A stretch of DNA of 64,000 nucleotides, from the NCBI RefSeq assembly GCF_000384335.2, contig NZ_KQ031382.1, positions 806,001 to 870,000 of the forward strand, given 5' to 3'. Positions 9,484-19,133 of this stretch are shown here, piece after piece. Source of the stretch: Hyphomicrobium sp. 99 (GTDB lineage Bacteria; Pseudomonadota; Alphaproteobacteria; Rhizobiales; Hyphomicrobiaceae). The translations under genes and the position numbers were made by a program. Numbering within the stretch: the stretch's first letter is position 1; every line of letters starts with the position of its first letter. The notes under the pieces were generated by a model that saw only the letters and a list, made by a program, of their open reading frames with translations, had not been told where the DNA came from and did no database searches.

Positions 9484-12400
9484 TCAAGCCTCGCCGTCTT
9501 CGTCCGGAGGAGGCTGACCAAACGGCCTCTTCATCAGGCTCCGGAAATCCGTTCCAGTCCTAAGCGCAAGCTTCTGGCGAATTTCGTCCCAGGAGCGCGG
9601 ATTGTCGAGGTCCAGCCGGCCGAGCGCTTCCTGAACGTTTTTGAGCTGATCCTTCAGATCCTGCTCGCCGTGGGCGAGACCCTCGTCCGGCTGCGCTGCA
9701 GTCTCGAGGTCGTCGATCAAAGTGCTGATGAGACCTGTTTCTGGGAACAACAGATAAAGGGTCAGGTCTTCGTGCACGCGGTCGTCAACGGTATCGATCA
9801 GACGTTGTTTCCGATCGTCACCACCGGCTTCTCTGCGGAGACGAGAAACAACGTCCTCTAGAAGACGCTCCTGTCCGTTTTGAAATTCGCGCAGCAGGAA
9901 ATCGAGGTTCTCGTTTTTCTTGCTGTGTGCGTTGAGAGCTCTCCACGCTTCCAGGATCGCGTCACGCGATTGCGGAAGGCTCAAACGCGTATCGACGATG
10001 TCGGACCGCAAATTCACAGCTTCAAGCAACGCTTCACGATAGTAAGCGACGAGCTGCTGACGTTCTTCAGGCGAAAGCGGTTGGACCGGAGGCAACGCCT
10101 GCTGCTCGCGCCGCCGTTCGATCTTGGGAGCGTTTTCCCTCGCCAAAGGCAATTCTTGCTGCGTGTCCCGTAACACGCCGCCATCCAGCGCCGGGCGATG
10201 CTGCACGCCCTCGAACCGCCCCCAGTCACCGCGATATCCCGGACTCTCGGGAGCCGTCGCCCGGATCGTGAGAAGCGTTTCGTAGAGCGCGGGGCGAATG
10301 TAGTAGCGATCATCGATCTTGACGTCGGGCGCCACGGCCTTGACGGCCGCACCGGCGTTCATCACGCGACGGACGACGCGCGAGTCGTAATCATTGCTGA
10401 CGTCCGTCAGCGTCACCATCGAGGTGAAGCCTTCTGTTTCGCGGATCGGCTCAAGCGTATTCAGCACGATCTCCGAATGCTCGCGCGGATGCGGCGCGAG
10501 CGCTGCGGCGACAAGCTGATCGAGCCTTGCCCGGTCTTTGGCGGTCGCGTCGGTCTTGAACTGCTTGTCGCAAACGGACGAGAGGTATTCGCGCAACTCG
10601 CTTCGGACGCGGTAACGCTCCGGATTGTGGCTGACGTTCTCGACGGCGCCGATATCCGCGCCCGCTGTCAGCACCATGCGAACGCGATCGGCTTGCGACC
10701 GCTCCATCGCGCTCAAATCGGCAAGCGCGGAAAACCCGTCCTGATTGGTGATCGGCCTCAGAGACGTCAGCGTCAGCCACGCAGTCTCATAGGGATGCGC
10801 GCCGAGAGCAGCGTTGATCGTCGCCTCGAGCTGGGCGCCCGAGCGCGTTCTGAAGCTCGGAATATCGGAAAGCGGCGAGCGAACCGCATTGGCTCCGAAA
10901 AGGCCCGACATGAAGATCAACCCGTCAAGGCCGATCGCGATCGCGAGCGCGAGATAGGCAAGCCGGTTTCCATCCTGGAACGCGTTGAGCGTCACGACGA
11001 AGCGATGCGCCTTGTCATCGCGCGCGAGCTCGATGTGATTGATGTGCGTTCTGAGCGCGTCCGTGTCGGCGCTCGGCAACGCGCTGTCGGAGAGGCACTG
11101 CCGCGCGAACGCGAAGAGATCGTCCGTCGATTTGTTGGCATTGAGCTTGTCGCCGCCGACACACGTATTCTCAAAAACCTTCGTGCCGGCCTGCAGCGCG
11201 AACAGCGTCGACGCTGCGTCGGCCGTCGTTTTCGGATCGCAATCGACGCTCGAAACGAGAGCCTTCGTCTCCGGCGTCGCCTGCATGGCGGTGGTGATGT
11301 CCCCGCACATCCGCTGGACAGCGCCGAGATGTTCGACCGTCGGGTCGGCCCGGAACTCGGATTTCGTCTGCTCGAAGAGCGGCAGGATGCGCGCCGGATC
11401 GATCTTCGGTCCGGTATCGGTCTCAAGGGTGCCCTCGGCGAGCTTGATGCGCTGCTCGGCCGTTTCCGCCTCGCCCTTGTACTTCGCGAGATCGCCGTCG
11501 AGCGTCGCGAGTTCGCGATCGACGGCCGAAAGCCGGGACTCGACACCCGTGAGACGCTTCTGCGCGTCCTTCATCCGCTCCTGGGCAATCTGTGCGGCGG
11601 CCTGAAGCTGGCCAAGCTCGTCCATCCGCTGACGGTAAAGCGGGCCGCGGCCAGCCTTGCCGCTGCCTTCGACGCCCTTGTCTTCAGCCAGTGCTTCGAC
11701 GCGCTTGGCATCGACATCGCGGAGCTTCGCGTCGTACTCGGCCTTCTTGGCCGCATAGTCAGCGGCAAGCTCCGGCCTCTGCGCGGCGAGGTTCGACTTC
11801 TCATCCGTCAGCGATGTCTTGCGATTGGCCAATCCGGCCTGACCCGCCTGCGCCGAGGATATCCGCTCCTGCTGCTCCTTGACCGAGCGCCGGTGCTCCT
11901 CGATCTGATCGTTGACGTAACGCTCGATGACGCCCTGCGATTGGGCCGCCGCCTTCGTGATGTTTTCAAGCTGCTGCTCGTAGCCCTTCCACGCATCCGT
12001 CGTGAAAAGCTCCTCCGCAAGGCTCCCGCGACGTTTCGCGATCGCCTGCTCGATGTCGGTGATGATACCGGAGACTTGGTTCTGCGCACGCAGCTCCGCC
12101 GCGCGCACGCGCTCCGATGGCGGAAAGATCGCCGTGAAGAAGCTGTCGAACGAGAAGAAAACGCTCGTCGCCATGCAGGCGAGGAACATCAGCCAAAGCA
12201 TCGAATTCCGGATGATGACGCGGACGACCTGCACGTAGGGGCGCACCAGATCGCTCGCCGCATAGAGTGCAAAAAGCGCAAAAAGGAGCAGGCCTGCTCC
12301 GAACATCAGGAATTTGTCGCTGGCGGCGGACCAGTTGATGTCCTCGACGCCGCCATGTTTGACGTCGGCCGGTCCCGACCATTGGAGAAACAGGACGAAC

Positions 12401-12828
12401 CCGGTGATGAAGAGCAGGAGCCCGATGAAAGAGCCGATCCACGGCTGCGCGGCGGAGCTGACGAGCGAAGACTGCCCCGGTCGCGCACGCGAGTTCATTC
12501 CGGTCGCGAAGCTTTCGCCGATCAGCCACGCGACGATCAGCATGATGCCTTGAATGCCGAACGTCACCATGCCGGAGAGCAGGGGCTCGCCGGTGAAATT
12601 GTACATTCCTTCCCAGGTCCGCCAACCGGCCGCAGCCGATAGAACGATGCCGGTCGTGCCGAGCAGGGCTAGGCGCCAATTCGAGAATACGGTCTCTTCG
12701 ATGGCAGTTCGGATGCGCCGGGCGACCCGTGTTCGCAGGAGAAGGGCGACGGTGCACGCCAGGAAAACGGCGATGCCGATCGGCCGTGCGTTCTCCGCCA
12801 GCCCGTCGATCAGAAACTTCACGTCCAT
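9484..12828 (-). CDS. Large membrane/coiled-coil protein, function unknown
   Basis: I do not recognise this 1114-residue protein. Six hydrophobic segments lie at about residues 17-32, 53-69, 86-106, 130-149, 172-192 and 207-230. A long charged coiled coil follows (about 240-470), then a region with four cysteines (508, 530, 556, 578), then a seventh membrane segment (622-644). This suggests a periplasmic coiled coil with disulphides and a cytoplasmic C-terminal half. Residues ~667-752 and ~769-856 are diverged copies of one ~87-residue module (shared AAL..HP.E, L.PI....GF, AGA...AV, RY..R..L.E.L). A Gln/Pro linker and an acidic alpha-helical tail follow. It stands alone. A mechanosensitive, SMC-like or scaffold role would be speculation. 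Confidence 0.8.
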   Translation of the reverse strand: MDVKFLIDGLAENARPIGIAVFLACTVALLLRTRVARRIRTAIEETVFSNWRLALLGTTGIVLSAAAGWRTWEGMYNFTGEPLLSGMVTFGIQGIMLIVAWLIGESFATGMNSRARPGQSSLVSSAAQPWIGSFIGLLLFITGFVLFLQWSGPADVKHGGVEDINWSAASDKFLMFGAGLLLFALFALYAASDLVRPYVQVVRVIIRNSMLWLMFLACMATSVFFSFDSFFTAIFPPSERVRAAELRAQNQVSGIITDIEQAIAKRRGSLAEELFTTDAWKGYEQQLENITKAAAQSQGVIERYVNDQIEEHRRSVKEQQERISSAQAGQAGLANRKTSLTDEKSNLAAQRPELAADYAAKKAEYDAKLRDVDAKRVEALAEDKGVEGSGKAGRGPLYRQRMDELGQLQAAAQIAQERMKDAQKRLTGVESRLSAVDRELATLDGDLAKYKGEAETAEQRIKLAEGTLETDTGPKIDPARILPLFEQTKSEFRADPTVEHLGAVQRMCGDITTAMQATPETKALVSSVDCDPKTTADAASTLFALQAGTKVFENTCVGGDKLNANKSTDDLFAFARQCLSDSALPSADTDALRTHINHIELARDDKAHRFVVTLNAFQDGNRLAYLALAIAIGLDGLIFMSGLFGANAVRSPLSDIPSFRTRSGAQLEATINAALGAHPYETAWLTLTSLRPITNQDGFSALADLSAMERSQADRVRMVLTAGADIGAVENVSHNPERYRVRSELREYLSSVCDKQFKTDATAKDRARLDQLVAAALAPHPREHSEIVLNTLEPIRETEGFTSMVTLTDVSNDYDSRVVRRVMNAGAAVKAVAPDVKIDDRYYIRPALYETLLTIRATAPESPGYRGDWGRFEGVQHRPALDGGVLRDTQQELPLARENAPKIERRREQQALPPVQPLSPEERQQLVAYYREALLEAVNLRSDIVDTRLSLPQSRDAILEAWRALNAHSKKNENLDFLLREFQNGQERLLEDVVSRLRREAGGDDRKQRLIDTVDDRVHEDLTLYLLFPETGLISTLIDDLETAAQPDEGLAHGEQDLKDQLKNVQEALGRLDLDNPRSWDEIRQKLALRTGTDFRSLMKRPFGQPPPDEDGEA

Positions 12829-13136
12829 GCTGAAAACCGTCCCAGCCCTGTGTTTCCGGCGAATCGCCCGCTGCGTTGCTTAATAATTGCGCGGCCGAAC
12901 CGGCCAATTGGCGGCAACATTAAGACGAAAAGTGCTCATCGCATGAACTTCTCTTTAGATTTCGGAAGTTGAATCGTTAATGCCAGAGGGTCAAGCACAT
13001 AGCTGCGCCGCACAAAAAGCGCAGCGCCGCCTTGAACTGAATAGCGGGTAATCACGACATGTTATATTGTCCGCCAGCCTGAGGACTCCAAGCGGCGAGC
13101 GTTCCAAGTGCGTCTGATCGGGCTTAGAGGACTGTT
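12829..13136. other. Divergent intergenic region upstream of zur
   Basis: About 300 bases between the start of the 1114-residue protein gene (reverse) and zur (forward). No coding frame is supported. It holds a candidate Zur operator at 13056-13071 and should contain promoters for both genes. Confidence 0.5.
13056..13071 (+). promoter_or_regulatory. Candidate Zur operator
   Basis: The sequence GACATGTTATATTGTC is an imperfect palindrome (GACA/TGTC arms) containing TGTTATAT, which resembles one half of alphaproteobacterial Zur boxes as I remember them (TGTTATA..TATAACA). It lies 66 bases upstream of the zur start, and its TATAT core could be part of a -10 element. The second half-site is weak, so this is a candidate only. 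Confidence 0.35.
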
Positions 13137-13631
13137 ATGGTAACAGCAGCAGCCGAAGAACAACGCGCCCGCGAGCGAGTTAAAACCTCGGTCGAGCAGG
13201 CAACCGCCATCTTCGCGGAAAAGAACATCCGGTTCACCGACCTCCGCCGCAAGGTGTTTGAGGAAATCGCCTCGACGCTCGCGAGCGTCGGCGCCTATGA
13301 GGTCCTCGATCGTCTCGCCAAGAAAGGCACGAGGCTCGCGCCCATATCGGTTTACCGAGCGTTGGATGCGCTACTCGAGGCGGGCGTCGTCCATCGGCTC
13401 GAAAGCAAGAACGCATATTTCGCCTGCCGCCGCTTGCACCAACCTCGAACCGGACGCCGTCCGATGTTCTTGAGTTGCGAGAAATGCGGGGTTGTGCAGG
13501 AAGTCGATGGTGACGACATCTTCCACGCCATCGACGCCGCGGCCGAAGGCGCCAAATTCGAGCCTCGCGTGCGGTTTGTCGAAGTCTCCGGTACGTGCCA
13601 GGAATGCGCCGCGCGCCGCAACAAGGCATAG
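13137..13631 (+). CDS. zur: Zinc-responsive Fur-family repressor Zur
   Basis: A 164-residue Fur-superfamily regulator. The winged helix covers about residues 20-95 (recognition region ISVYRALDALLEAGVVHRLE). The structural-zinc cysteines are present as CEKC (114-117) and CQEC (154-157). The HHHDH-type ferric site of true Fur is absent: the region reads RRLHQPRTGRR. Together with the adjoining znuCB genes this makes Zur the best call; it would shut zinc uptake when zinc is plentiful. The ATG at 137 bases into the region follows GAGGAC. A candidate autoregulatory operator lies upstream. Confidence 0.85.
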   Translation: MVTAAAEEQRARERVKTSVEQATAIFAEKNIRFTDLRRKVFEEIASTLASVGAYEVLDRLAKKGTRLAPISVYRALDALLEAGVVHRLESKNAYFACRRLHQPRTGRRPMFLSCEKCGVVQEVDGDDIFHAIDAAAEGAKFEPRVRFVEVSGTCQECAARRNKA

Positions 13632-13654
13632 AGAATATCAGCAAGACCGCGAGC

Positions 13655-13715
13655 CGGAGCATTTTCAAGCAAAGTGGGCACCGGTTTGCGTGAAGAAAAT
13701 GCGATGAAATAAAGA
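13655..13715 (+). repeat. Intergenic imperfect palindrome of Rhizobiales type
   Basis: Arms GCATTTTC (13659-13666) and GAAAATGC (13695-13702) flank a centre containing ACCGGT (13680-13685). The layout matches a family of dispersed palindromes that I recall from Rhizobium, Mesorhizobium and Bradyrhizobium intergenic regions (GCATTTTC...ACCGGTT...GAAAATGC). It sits between zur and znuC. One copy is seen in the window. Confidence 0.55.
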
Positions 13716-13753
13716 AGTTTCGTCGCCGGGCCTGCGGGCATGGAGAAACACGT

Positions 13754-14656
13754 TTGTCATCACGTGACGCACCAGGAATGCCGACGCCAAGTGGCAAAGG
13801 CGCAAATAGCGCCGCGGCCGTTCCGTGCAGCTGCGGACATAACCACGGCCACCAAGCATTTGCCGCGGAACTCGAGGGCGAGCCCGACCCTAAAGCGCTG
13901 ATTTCAGCACGTGGCGTCACGATGTGGCGCGGCAGCCGCGAGGTCCTGTCCGACATCAATCTCGATGTCCGGCGCGGCGAGATCGTCACGCTGATCGGAC
14001 CGAACGGCGCCGGCAAGACGACGCTCGTGCGAATTCTGCTCGGGATCGAGCAACCGGAACAGGGGCGCATCGTCAAGCCCGCCTCGACGCGCATCGGCTA
14101 CGTCCCGCAGCGCTTCGAAGTCGACTCGGCGATCCCGATGACGGTCGGATCCTTTCTCACACTCGGTGAGCATGCAACTCAAAGGGACATCAAGTCGGCG
14201 CTCGAAGAAACGGGCGCGGCGAAGACGATCAACCAGCAGTTGTCGAAATTGTCCGGTGGCGAAACGCAGCGGGTCTTGATCGCCCGAGCGCTTCTCCGTA
14301 AGCCGAACCTTCTCATTCTTGATGAGCCCGCGAGCGGCGTCGATTTCACCGGCGAAGCCGATCTCTACGATCTGATTGACCGTCTCAGGGCCAAACATGA
14401 CCTTGGTGTTCTTCTGGTCTCGCATGATCTTCATGTCGTCATGGCGCGCAGTGATCGCGTGATTTGCGTCAACGTCCATGTCTGCTGCTCGGGCAAGCCC
14501 GAAGACGTGTCGCAGCACGCCGCTTATGCTCGCATCTTCGGACCGCAGGCCGCTTCCGTGCTCGGGGTCTACCGCCATCACCACGATCATCGGCACGATC
14601 TGACGGGCGAACCCAAACCTCTCGCGGACGTGCCGCCTCCCGGGCGAGGCTCCTGA
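13754..14656 (+). CDS. znuC: Zinc ABC transporter ATP-binding protein ZnuC
   Basis: A 300-residue ABC ATPase powering zinc uptake through ZnuB. Walker A (GPNGAGKTT), signature (LSGGETQRV), Walker B (LLILDEPASGVD) and the H-loop (VSHDLHVVM) are all present, and the ZnuC-type ending HVCCSGKPEDVS is clear. The N terminus has a metal-binding-like cluster (CSCGHNHGH, ~residues 25-33) and the C terminus a His-rich stretch (YRHHHDHRHD); both could bind zinc. The start is a TTG with GGAGA upstream; other starts within the first 40 codons are possible. The stop is directly followed by the GTG of znuB. Likely under Zur control. Confidence 0.9.
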   Translation: MSSRDAPGMPTPSGKGANSAAAVPCSCGHNHGHQAFAAELEGEPDPKALISARGVTMWRGSREVLSDINLDVRRGEIVTLIGPNGAGKTTLVRILLGIEQPEQGRIVKPASTRIGYVPQRFEVDSAIPMTVGSFLTLGEHATQRDIKSALEETGAAKTINQQLSKLSGGETQRVLIARALLRKPNLLILDEPASGVDFTGEADLYDLIDRLRAKHDLGVLLVSHDLHVVMARSDRVICVNVHVCCSGKPEDVSQHAAYARIFGPQAASVLGVYRHHHDHRHDLTGEPKPLADVPPPGRGS

Positions 14657-15460
14657 GTGTTTGAGTGGCCTGAGCCGTTCGTCTGGCGCGCGCTGTTCGC
14701 CGCTCTCGGACTAGCAATCATCGCAGCGCCTTTGGGATGCATCGTCGTCTGGAGACGGATGTCCTACGTCGGCGAGACGCTGTCGCAGGCTGGCCTCTTG
14801 GGCGTCGCGCTTGGCCTTGCGGCGAATGTCGATCTGACGCTCGCTGTTATTCTCGCGGCCATCGCCGCTGCGGGCGTACTGACGCTTCTCTCTCGCCAGC
14901 AAATGGTGCCGCTCGATTCCGCGCTGGGCCTCATGCACCACGCGACGCTCGCCCTCGGCATCGCGGCCATTGCGCTCGTCAAAGGCCCCGCGATTGACCT
15001 GATGAGCTATCTCTTCGGCGATGTCTTTGCGGTCACCAAAAACGATCTCTACTGGATCTATGGCGGGGGCGCGGTCGTCGTCGCCATCACCTTCTACCTT
15101 TGGCAGCCCCTCGTGCGCCTCTCATTGCACGAGGATCTGGCGACGGCCGAGGGCATCAACCCACGGCTTCCCCGGGCGGCGTTCGATTTTCTGCTGGCAG
15201 TCGTCATTGCGGTCGCCATGAAGATCGTCGGCATTTTGCTCGTGATGGCGTTTCTGGTGGTTCCAGCCGTTGCCGCCCGGCCACTATCCGACACCCCGGA
15301 GAGAATGGCGGTTCTGGCCGCGGGCATGGCCATTTTGGGCGTTTTCCTCGGGCTTTGGCTGTCGCTTTCGAGCGATGCGCCCGGCGGCCCCAGCATCGTC
15401 ATAGCGCTGTGCACAATAGCGTCCATATCGCTTCTGGCGGGAAGCCGCAGAGGGCGCTAG
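14657..15460 (+). CDS. znuB: Zinc ABC transporter permease ZnuB
   Basis: A 267-residue permease of the ABC-3 (ZnuB/MntB) family with about eight membrane segments, including the family stretch [14 protein letters not shown] and a conserved [20 protein letters not shown]. The GTG start immediately follows the znuC stop (TGA|GTG), showing tight translational coupling. With ZnuC it forms the membrane core of a high-affinity zinc importer. The periplasmic binding protein ZnuA is not encoded in the window and must be elsewhere or replaced. Confidence 0.9.
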   Translation: MFEWPEPFVWRALFAALGLAIIAAPLGCIVVWRRMSYVGETLSQAGLLGVALGLAANVDLTLAVILAAIAAAGVLTLLSRQQMVPLDSALGLMHHATLALGIAAIALVKGPAIDLMSYLFGDVFAVTKNDLYWIYGGGAVVVAITFYLWQPLVRLSLHEDLATAEGINPRLPRAAFDFLLAVVIAVAMKIVGILLVMAFLVVPAVAARPLSDTPERMAVLAAGMAILGVFLGLWLSLSSDAPGGPSIVIALCTIASISLLAGSRRGR

Positions 15461-15495
15461 AAGAAGCCACACAGGGGTTGGGAAAGGCCTTTACG

Positions 15496-16761
15496 ATGTC
15501 GCACAGCGGCAGCATCACGATGAAAGCCCGGCACGAAACCGTCGCTGTCAACGTCGGCGGCGTAAAGGTTGGCGGCGGTGCGCCCGTCGTCGTCCAGTCG
15601 ATGACCAACACCGACACGGCGGATATTGCCTCGACGGTGAAGCAAGTCGCTGACCTCGCGCGAGCGGGCTCTGAACTCGTCCGCATCACCGTCGATCGCG
15701 ACGAAGCCGCGAAGGCCGTTCCCCATATTCGCGATCAGTTGCGCCAGCGCGGCGTCACCGTACCGCTGATCGGCGACTTCCATTACATCGGCCACAAGCT
15801 CTTGGGCGATAACCCCGCTTGCGCCGAAGCGCTCGACAAATACCGTATCAATCCCGGCAACGTCGGCTTCAAAGACAAAAAGGACCGCCAGTTCGGCGCC
15901 ATCATCGAAACGGCGCTGAAGCACGGCAAGCCTGTCCGGATCGGCGTCAACTGGGGCTCGCTCGACGCTGAGCTTCTCACGCATCTGATGGACGAGAACG
16001 CCAACTCTCCGGCCCCCAAATCGGCCCGCAGCGTCATGCACGAGGCTATGGTGCAATCGGCTCTGCTTTCCGCCGAACGCGCCGAGGAAATGGGCCTCGG
16101 ACGCGACAAGATCATCGTATCGGGCAAGGTGTCGTCGGTGCAGGATCTGCTCGCCGTCTATGCGATGCTTGCCGATCGCAGCCGCTACGCACTCCACCTT
16201 GGCCTCACCGAAGCGGGCATGGGCTCGAAGGGCATCGTCGCCTCGTCGGCCGCGCTGGGCATTCTCCTCCAGCAGGGCATTGGCGATACGATCCGCTATT
16301 CGCTGACGCCCGAGCCGGGCGGTGATCGTACGCAGGAAGTGCGCGCCGCGCAGGAACTGCTGCAGACGATGGGCCTGCGGTCCTTCGTTCCGGTCGTTGC
16401 CGCGTGTCCCGGATGCGGACGCACGACGTCCACCGTCTTCCAGGAACTCGCCCGCGACATCCAGGATATGATCCGCGATCGCATGCCGGATTGGAAAACC
16501 CAGTATCCCGGAGTCGAGACTCTCAATTTCGCTGTGATGGGATGCATCGTGAACGGTCCGGGTGAAAGCAAGCATGCCGATGTCGGCATCTCGCTCCCTG
16601 GTACAGGCGAATCCCCCGCAGCACCGGTGTTCATCGACGGAAAAAAGGCAATGACCCTTCGCGGGCCGAATATCGCAGGTGATTTCAAGGCAATCGTCGA
16701 GGATTACATTCAGCGCCGTTTCGGAGTGACCGAAATTGCCGGTGGCGCGGCTGCTGAATAG
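15496..16761 (+). CDS. ispG: 4-hydroxy-3-methylbut-2-enyl diphosphate synthase
   Basis: IspG (GcpE) makes HMBPP from ME-cPP in the MEP isoprenoid pathway, using a 4Fe-4S cluster. The 421-residue product opens the TIM barrel with [10 protein letters not shown] and [12 protein letters not shown]. The cluster cysteines lie in ACPGCGRTT and GCIVNGPGE near the C terminus. I chose the ATG at 15496 because it follows GGAAAGG and gives a normal family length; the reading frame stays open upstream into znuB but that part is not IspG-like. It sits 35 bases after znuB, probably by position only. It supplies precursor for the IspA encoded 3 kb downstream. Confidence 0.95.
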   Translation: MSHSGSITMKARHETVAVNVGGVKVGGGAPVVVQSMTNTDTADIASTVKQVADLARAGSELVRITVDRDEAAKAVPHIRDQLRQRGVTVPLIGDFHYIGHKLLGDNPACAEALDKYRINPGNVGFKDKKDRQFGAIIETALKHGKPVRIGVNWGSLDAELLTHLMDENANSPAPKSARSVMHEAMVQSALLSAERAEEMGLGRDKIIVSGKVSSVQDLLAVYAMLADRSRYALHLGLTEAGMGSKGIVASSAALGILLQQGIGDTIRYSLTPEPGGDRTQEVRAAQELLQTMGLRSFVPVVAACPGCGRTTSTVFQELARDIQDMIRDRMPDWKTQYPGVETLNFAVMGCIVNGPGESKHADVGISLPGTGESPAAPVFIDGKKAMTLRGPNIAGDFKAIVEDYIQRRFGVTEIAGGAAAE

Positions 16762-16983
16762 CGCCGCCCTAACGGTAACCAAGAAAAGCTCATTTTTTTC
16801 CGTATAATAGTGGAGCGCGGCATATCCCACCACGCTTTGCGACGATCCTGCGCTCGCATTGCGCGCCCTCAATGATGTATCGAGGTCTAACTTCGACAAG
16901 TTACCACCTCTTCGAATGGACCCCCACGCTCCGAAAGCAGTTTGCTAAAGAACGTGTGCCTCAGCCGAAGGAATGTTTGTAGA

Positions 16984-18306
16984 ATGAGCGAAGGAATAAG
17001 CACGCTCGAGCGCCACCTCGTCATCGGTGCAGGCCCGGTCGGCCTCGCGATGGCGGCAGCATTGAAGCGTCACGGTATTCCCTTCGACCTTGTCGATGCA
17101 GCTCCGGGTGTCGGTGGCAACTGGCTGCATGGCGTTTATCGGCACGCGCACATCGTCTCGTCCAAGAAGGCGACGGAGTACACCGATTTCCCGATGCCGG
17201 ATGAATATCCGGATTTTCCATCCGCCGATCAGATGCTCGCCTACCTAACCGCATTCGCGAAAGAGCGCGGCCTTCTGGGCTCGAGCGAGTTCAATAAAAG
17301 CGTAGCGCACGCGTCGCCCGATGGTGCCGGAACCTGGACTGTGAAATTCGCCGACGGCGAAAAGCGCAAATACAAAGGCGTCGTCGTCTGCAACGGCCAT
17401 CACTGGGACAAGCGCTATCCCAGCTTCCGTGGGAACTTCACGGGAGAAATTTTGCATTCCAAGGATTATGTGGGCCCTGAGCAGCTTGCCGACAAACGCG
17501 TACTTGTCATCGGCGGTGGCAATTCGGGCGTCGACATGGCGTGTGACGCAGGCCGCTTCGGCCGCTCATGCGACATCAGTTTGCAGTCCGGCTATTGGTA
17601 TTTGCCAAAGACCTTTTTAGGTCGTCCGCTGACGGATATTCCGATTTGGGGATTGCCGGTATTACTCCAGCGCGCGATTTTGAAGTTGATCGTAGCCGTC
17701 ACCATTGGTGATTACCGGCGCTACGGCCTCCAAAAGCCGAACCACAAGATCTTCGACCGCCACCCCGCATTCGGGACCGACCTTCTGAACGCCATCCGGC
17801 TCGGACGCGTCAATCCACGGCCGGCGATCGATCACGTGGAAGACAAGACTGTTACGTTCGCCGATGGCACCACCGGCACCTACGATCTCATCATCGCGGC
17901 GACGGGCTTCAATACGTCATTTCCGTTCCTTCGCGAGGGCCTCGTGAAGGTCGATCGCGGCGTCGTGCAAGTTTATGGAGGAGCATTCCCGGCGGGCGTT
18001 CGCGGGCTCTACATCGTCGGATGGGCTCAAGCCCGCAACGGTTTCGGCCGCCTTATCACGCCGCTGGCTGATCTCTATGCGCGCATGATCGCATTGCAGG
18101 ACGAGCTGACACTTCCGCTTGGCACGTTGATGGAGAGTTCATTCACGCAGCGATTGCCGACGACGCATTTGGTCGATCCGGAAAAATCCCGCCGCGAGAT
18201 CCGTCTCGCCCACTGGATCTTGCCGCTGCTGAAACTGCGTGATCGGCGACTGGCGCGCAAACAAAAGCTCAAAGCCGAGAAAAGCGGAATAACGGCACGC
18301 GCATAA
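16984..18306 (+). CDS. Flavin-containing monooxygenase (class B)
   Basis: A 440-residue FAD/NADPH monooxygenase. The N-terminal FAD site is GAGPVG and the NADPH site is GGGNSG. Between them is the class B flavin monooxygenase fingerprint F-x-G-x(3)-H-x(3)-Y (FTGEILHSKDY). A C-terminal ATGFNTSFPF matches the usual ATG motif. Members oxygenate amines, sulphides or ketones; the substrate here is unknown, and trimethylamine monooxygenase activity should not be assumed. The ATG at 16984 places the dinucleotide fold at the N terminus; an in-frame start at 16942 would add 14 residues. An AT-rich TATAAT-like patch at 16803 may belong to its promoter. Confidence 0.85.
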   Translation: MSEGISTLERHLVIGAGPVGLAMAAALKRHGIPFDLVDAAPGVGGNWLHGVYRHAHIVSSKKATEYTDFPMPDEYPDFPSADQMLAYLTAFAKERGLLGSSEFNKSVAHASPDGAGTWTVKFADGEKRKYKGVVVCNGHHWDKRYPSFRGNFTGEILHSKDYVGPEQLADKRVLVIGGGNSGVDMACDAGRFGRSCDISLQSGYWYLPKTFLGRPLTDIPIWGLPVLLQRAILKLIVAVTIGDYRRYGLQKPNHKIFDRHPAFGTDLLNAIRLGRVNPRPAIDHVEDKTVTFADGTTGTYDLIIAATGFNTSFPFLREGLVKVDRGVVQVYGGAFPAGVRGLYIVGWAQARNGFGRLITPLADLYARMIALQDELTLPLGTLMESSFTQRLPTTHLVDPEKSRREIRLAHWILPLLKLRDRRLARKQKLKAEKSGITARA

Positions 18307-18456
18307 AGATTTTTGAAATACTCAATTTAGATCAAATTAATCATGCATACCTGTTTCCCTGAATTAGCACCTCAGTTGCCAAATTGGAAACCTATATCCC
18401 GGTAGGACGTTATCGGCTCAAAGATGGCCGACCGGCCAAATCACACGGGGTAGAAA

Positions 18457-19107
18457 ATGAAATCGTTTCCAGTCAAATCCGCGTTCGGCGGAGCCTTGCT
18501 CTTGCTCACCGCGAGCGGTGGCGCCTGGGCTGCCGATCTTGGCCCTTATCAGCCCTACAACCCGCCGCCCCAGCCGGAAGTGCGCTACGAGTCGCCTTCG
18601 ATCTGGCAGGGCGCTTACGTTGGTATCAACGGTGGCTATGGATGGTCGAATTCGAACTTCACGAAGCCTGAGGGTGGCTTCGGTGGTGCTCAGGTCGGTT
18701 ACAACTGGCAGCGCGGGCGCCTAGTCTTCGGTATCGAGGGCGACTTCCAAGGCGGCGATATTGGCGGCCGGGCCACGACGGCCTTCGACGACAACGTTCG
18801 CTCCAACATCAACTGGTTTTCGACCGTTCGCGGTCGCGTAGGTATCGCGACCGGACCTTGGCTGCTTTACGGCACGGGCGGCGTCGCGTTTGCCGATGTC
18901 GACACGCGCATTCGCTTCGATAACGGCGACAAATGGAAGAGCTCTGGCACCCAGACCGGCTACGCCGTCGGCGGCGGTGTGGAATGGGCATTCGCTCAGA
19001 ACTGGAGCGCCAAAGCCGAATATCTCTATGTCGGCTTGGGCGAGGATGCTTTTGGCTTGAACCAAGACTTCCAGAGCGTACGTCTGGGCTTGAACTACAA
19101 GTTCTGA
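18457..19107 (+). CDS. Outer membrane beta-barrel protein (Omp25/31 type)
   Basis: A 216-residue exported protein with a Sec signal peptide (cleavage after GGAWA, ~residue 26) and the alphaproteobacterial outer-membrane barrel layout: IWQGAYVGINGGYGWS after a Pro-rich linker, repeated aromatic strand motifs, FSTVRGRVGIATGPWLLYGT, and a C-terminal strand ending in Phe (SVRLGLNYKF), the barrel-assembly signal. It resembles Omp25/Omp31/RopB proteins, which act structurally or in host/envelope interaction. Its 3' end converges on ispA with a 26-base gap. Confidence 0.88.
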   Translation: MKSFPVKSAFGGALLLLTASGGAWAADLGPYQPYNPPPQPEVRYESPSIWQGAYVGINGGYGWSNSNFTKPEGGFGGAQVGYNWQRGRLVFGIEGDFQGGDIGGRATTAFDDNVRSNINWFSTVRGRVGIATGPWLLYGTGGVAFADVDTRIRFDNGDKWKSSGTQTGYAVGGGVEWAFAQNWSAKAEYLYVGLGEDAFGLNQDFQSVRLGLNYKF

Positions 19108-19133
19108 TCTCGAATTGGAGCGGAGCCTCCCCT

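Noticed and set aside
10198..12642. Forward-strand open frame of 814 codons
   Set aside because: It is antisense to the 1114-residue membrane protein and is Arg-rich without domain features; it reflects GC-rich codon bias on the opposite strand.
15100..15495. N-terminal extension of ispG reaching into znuB
   Set aside because: Overlaps znuB in another frame; residues are Arg/Gly-rich and not IspG-like, and a ribosome site precedes the ATG at 15496.
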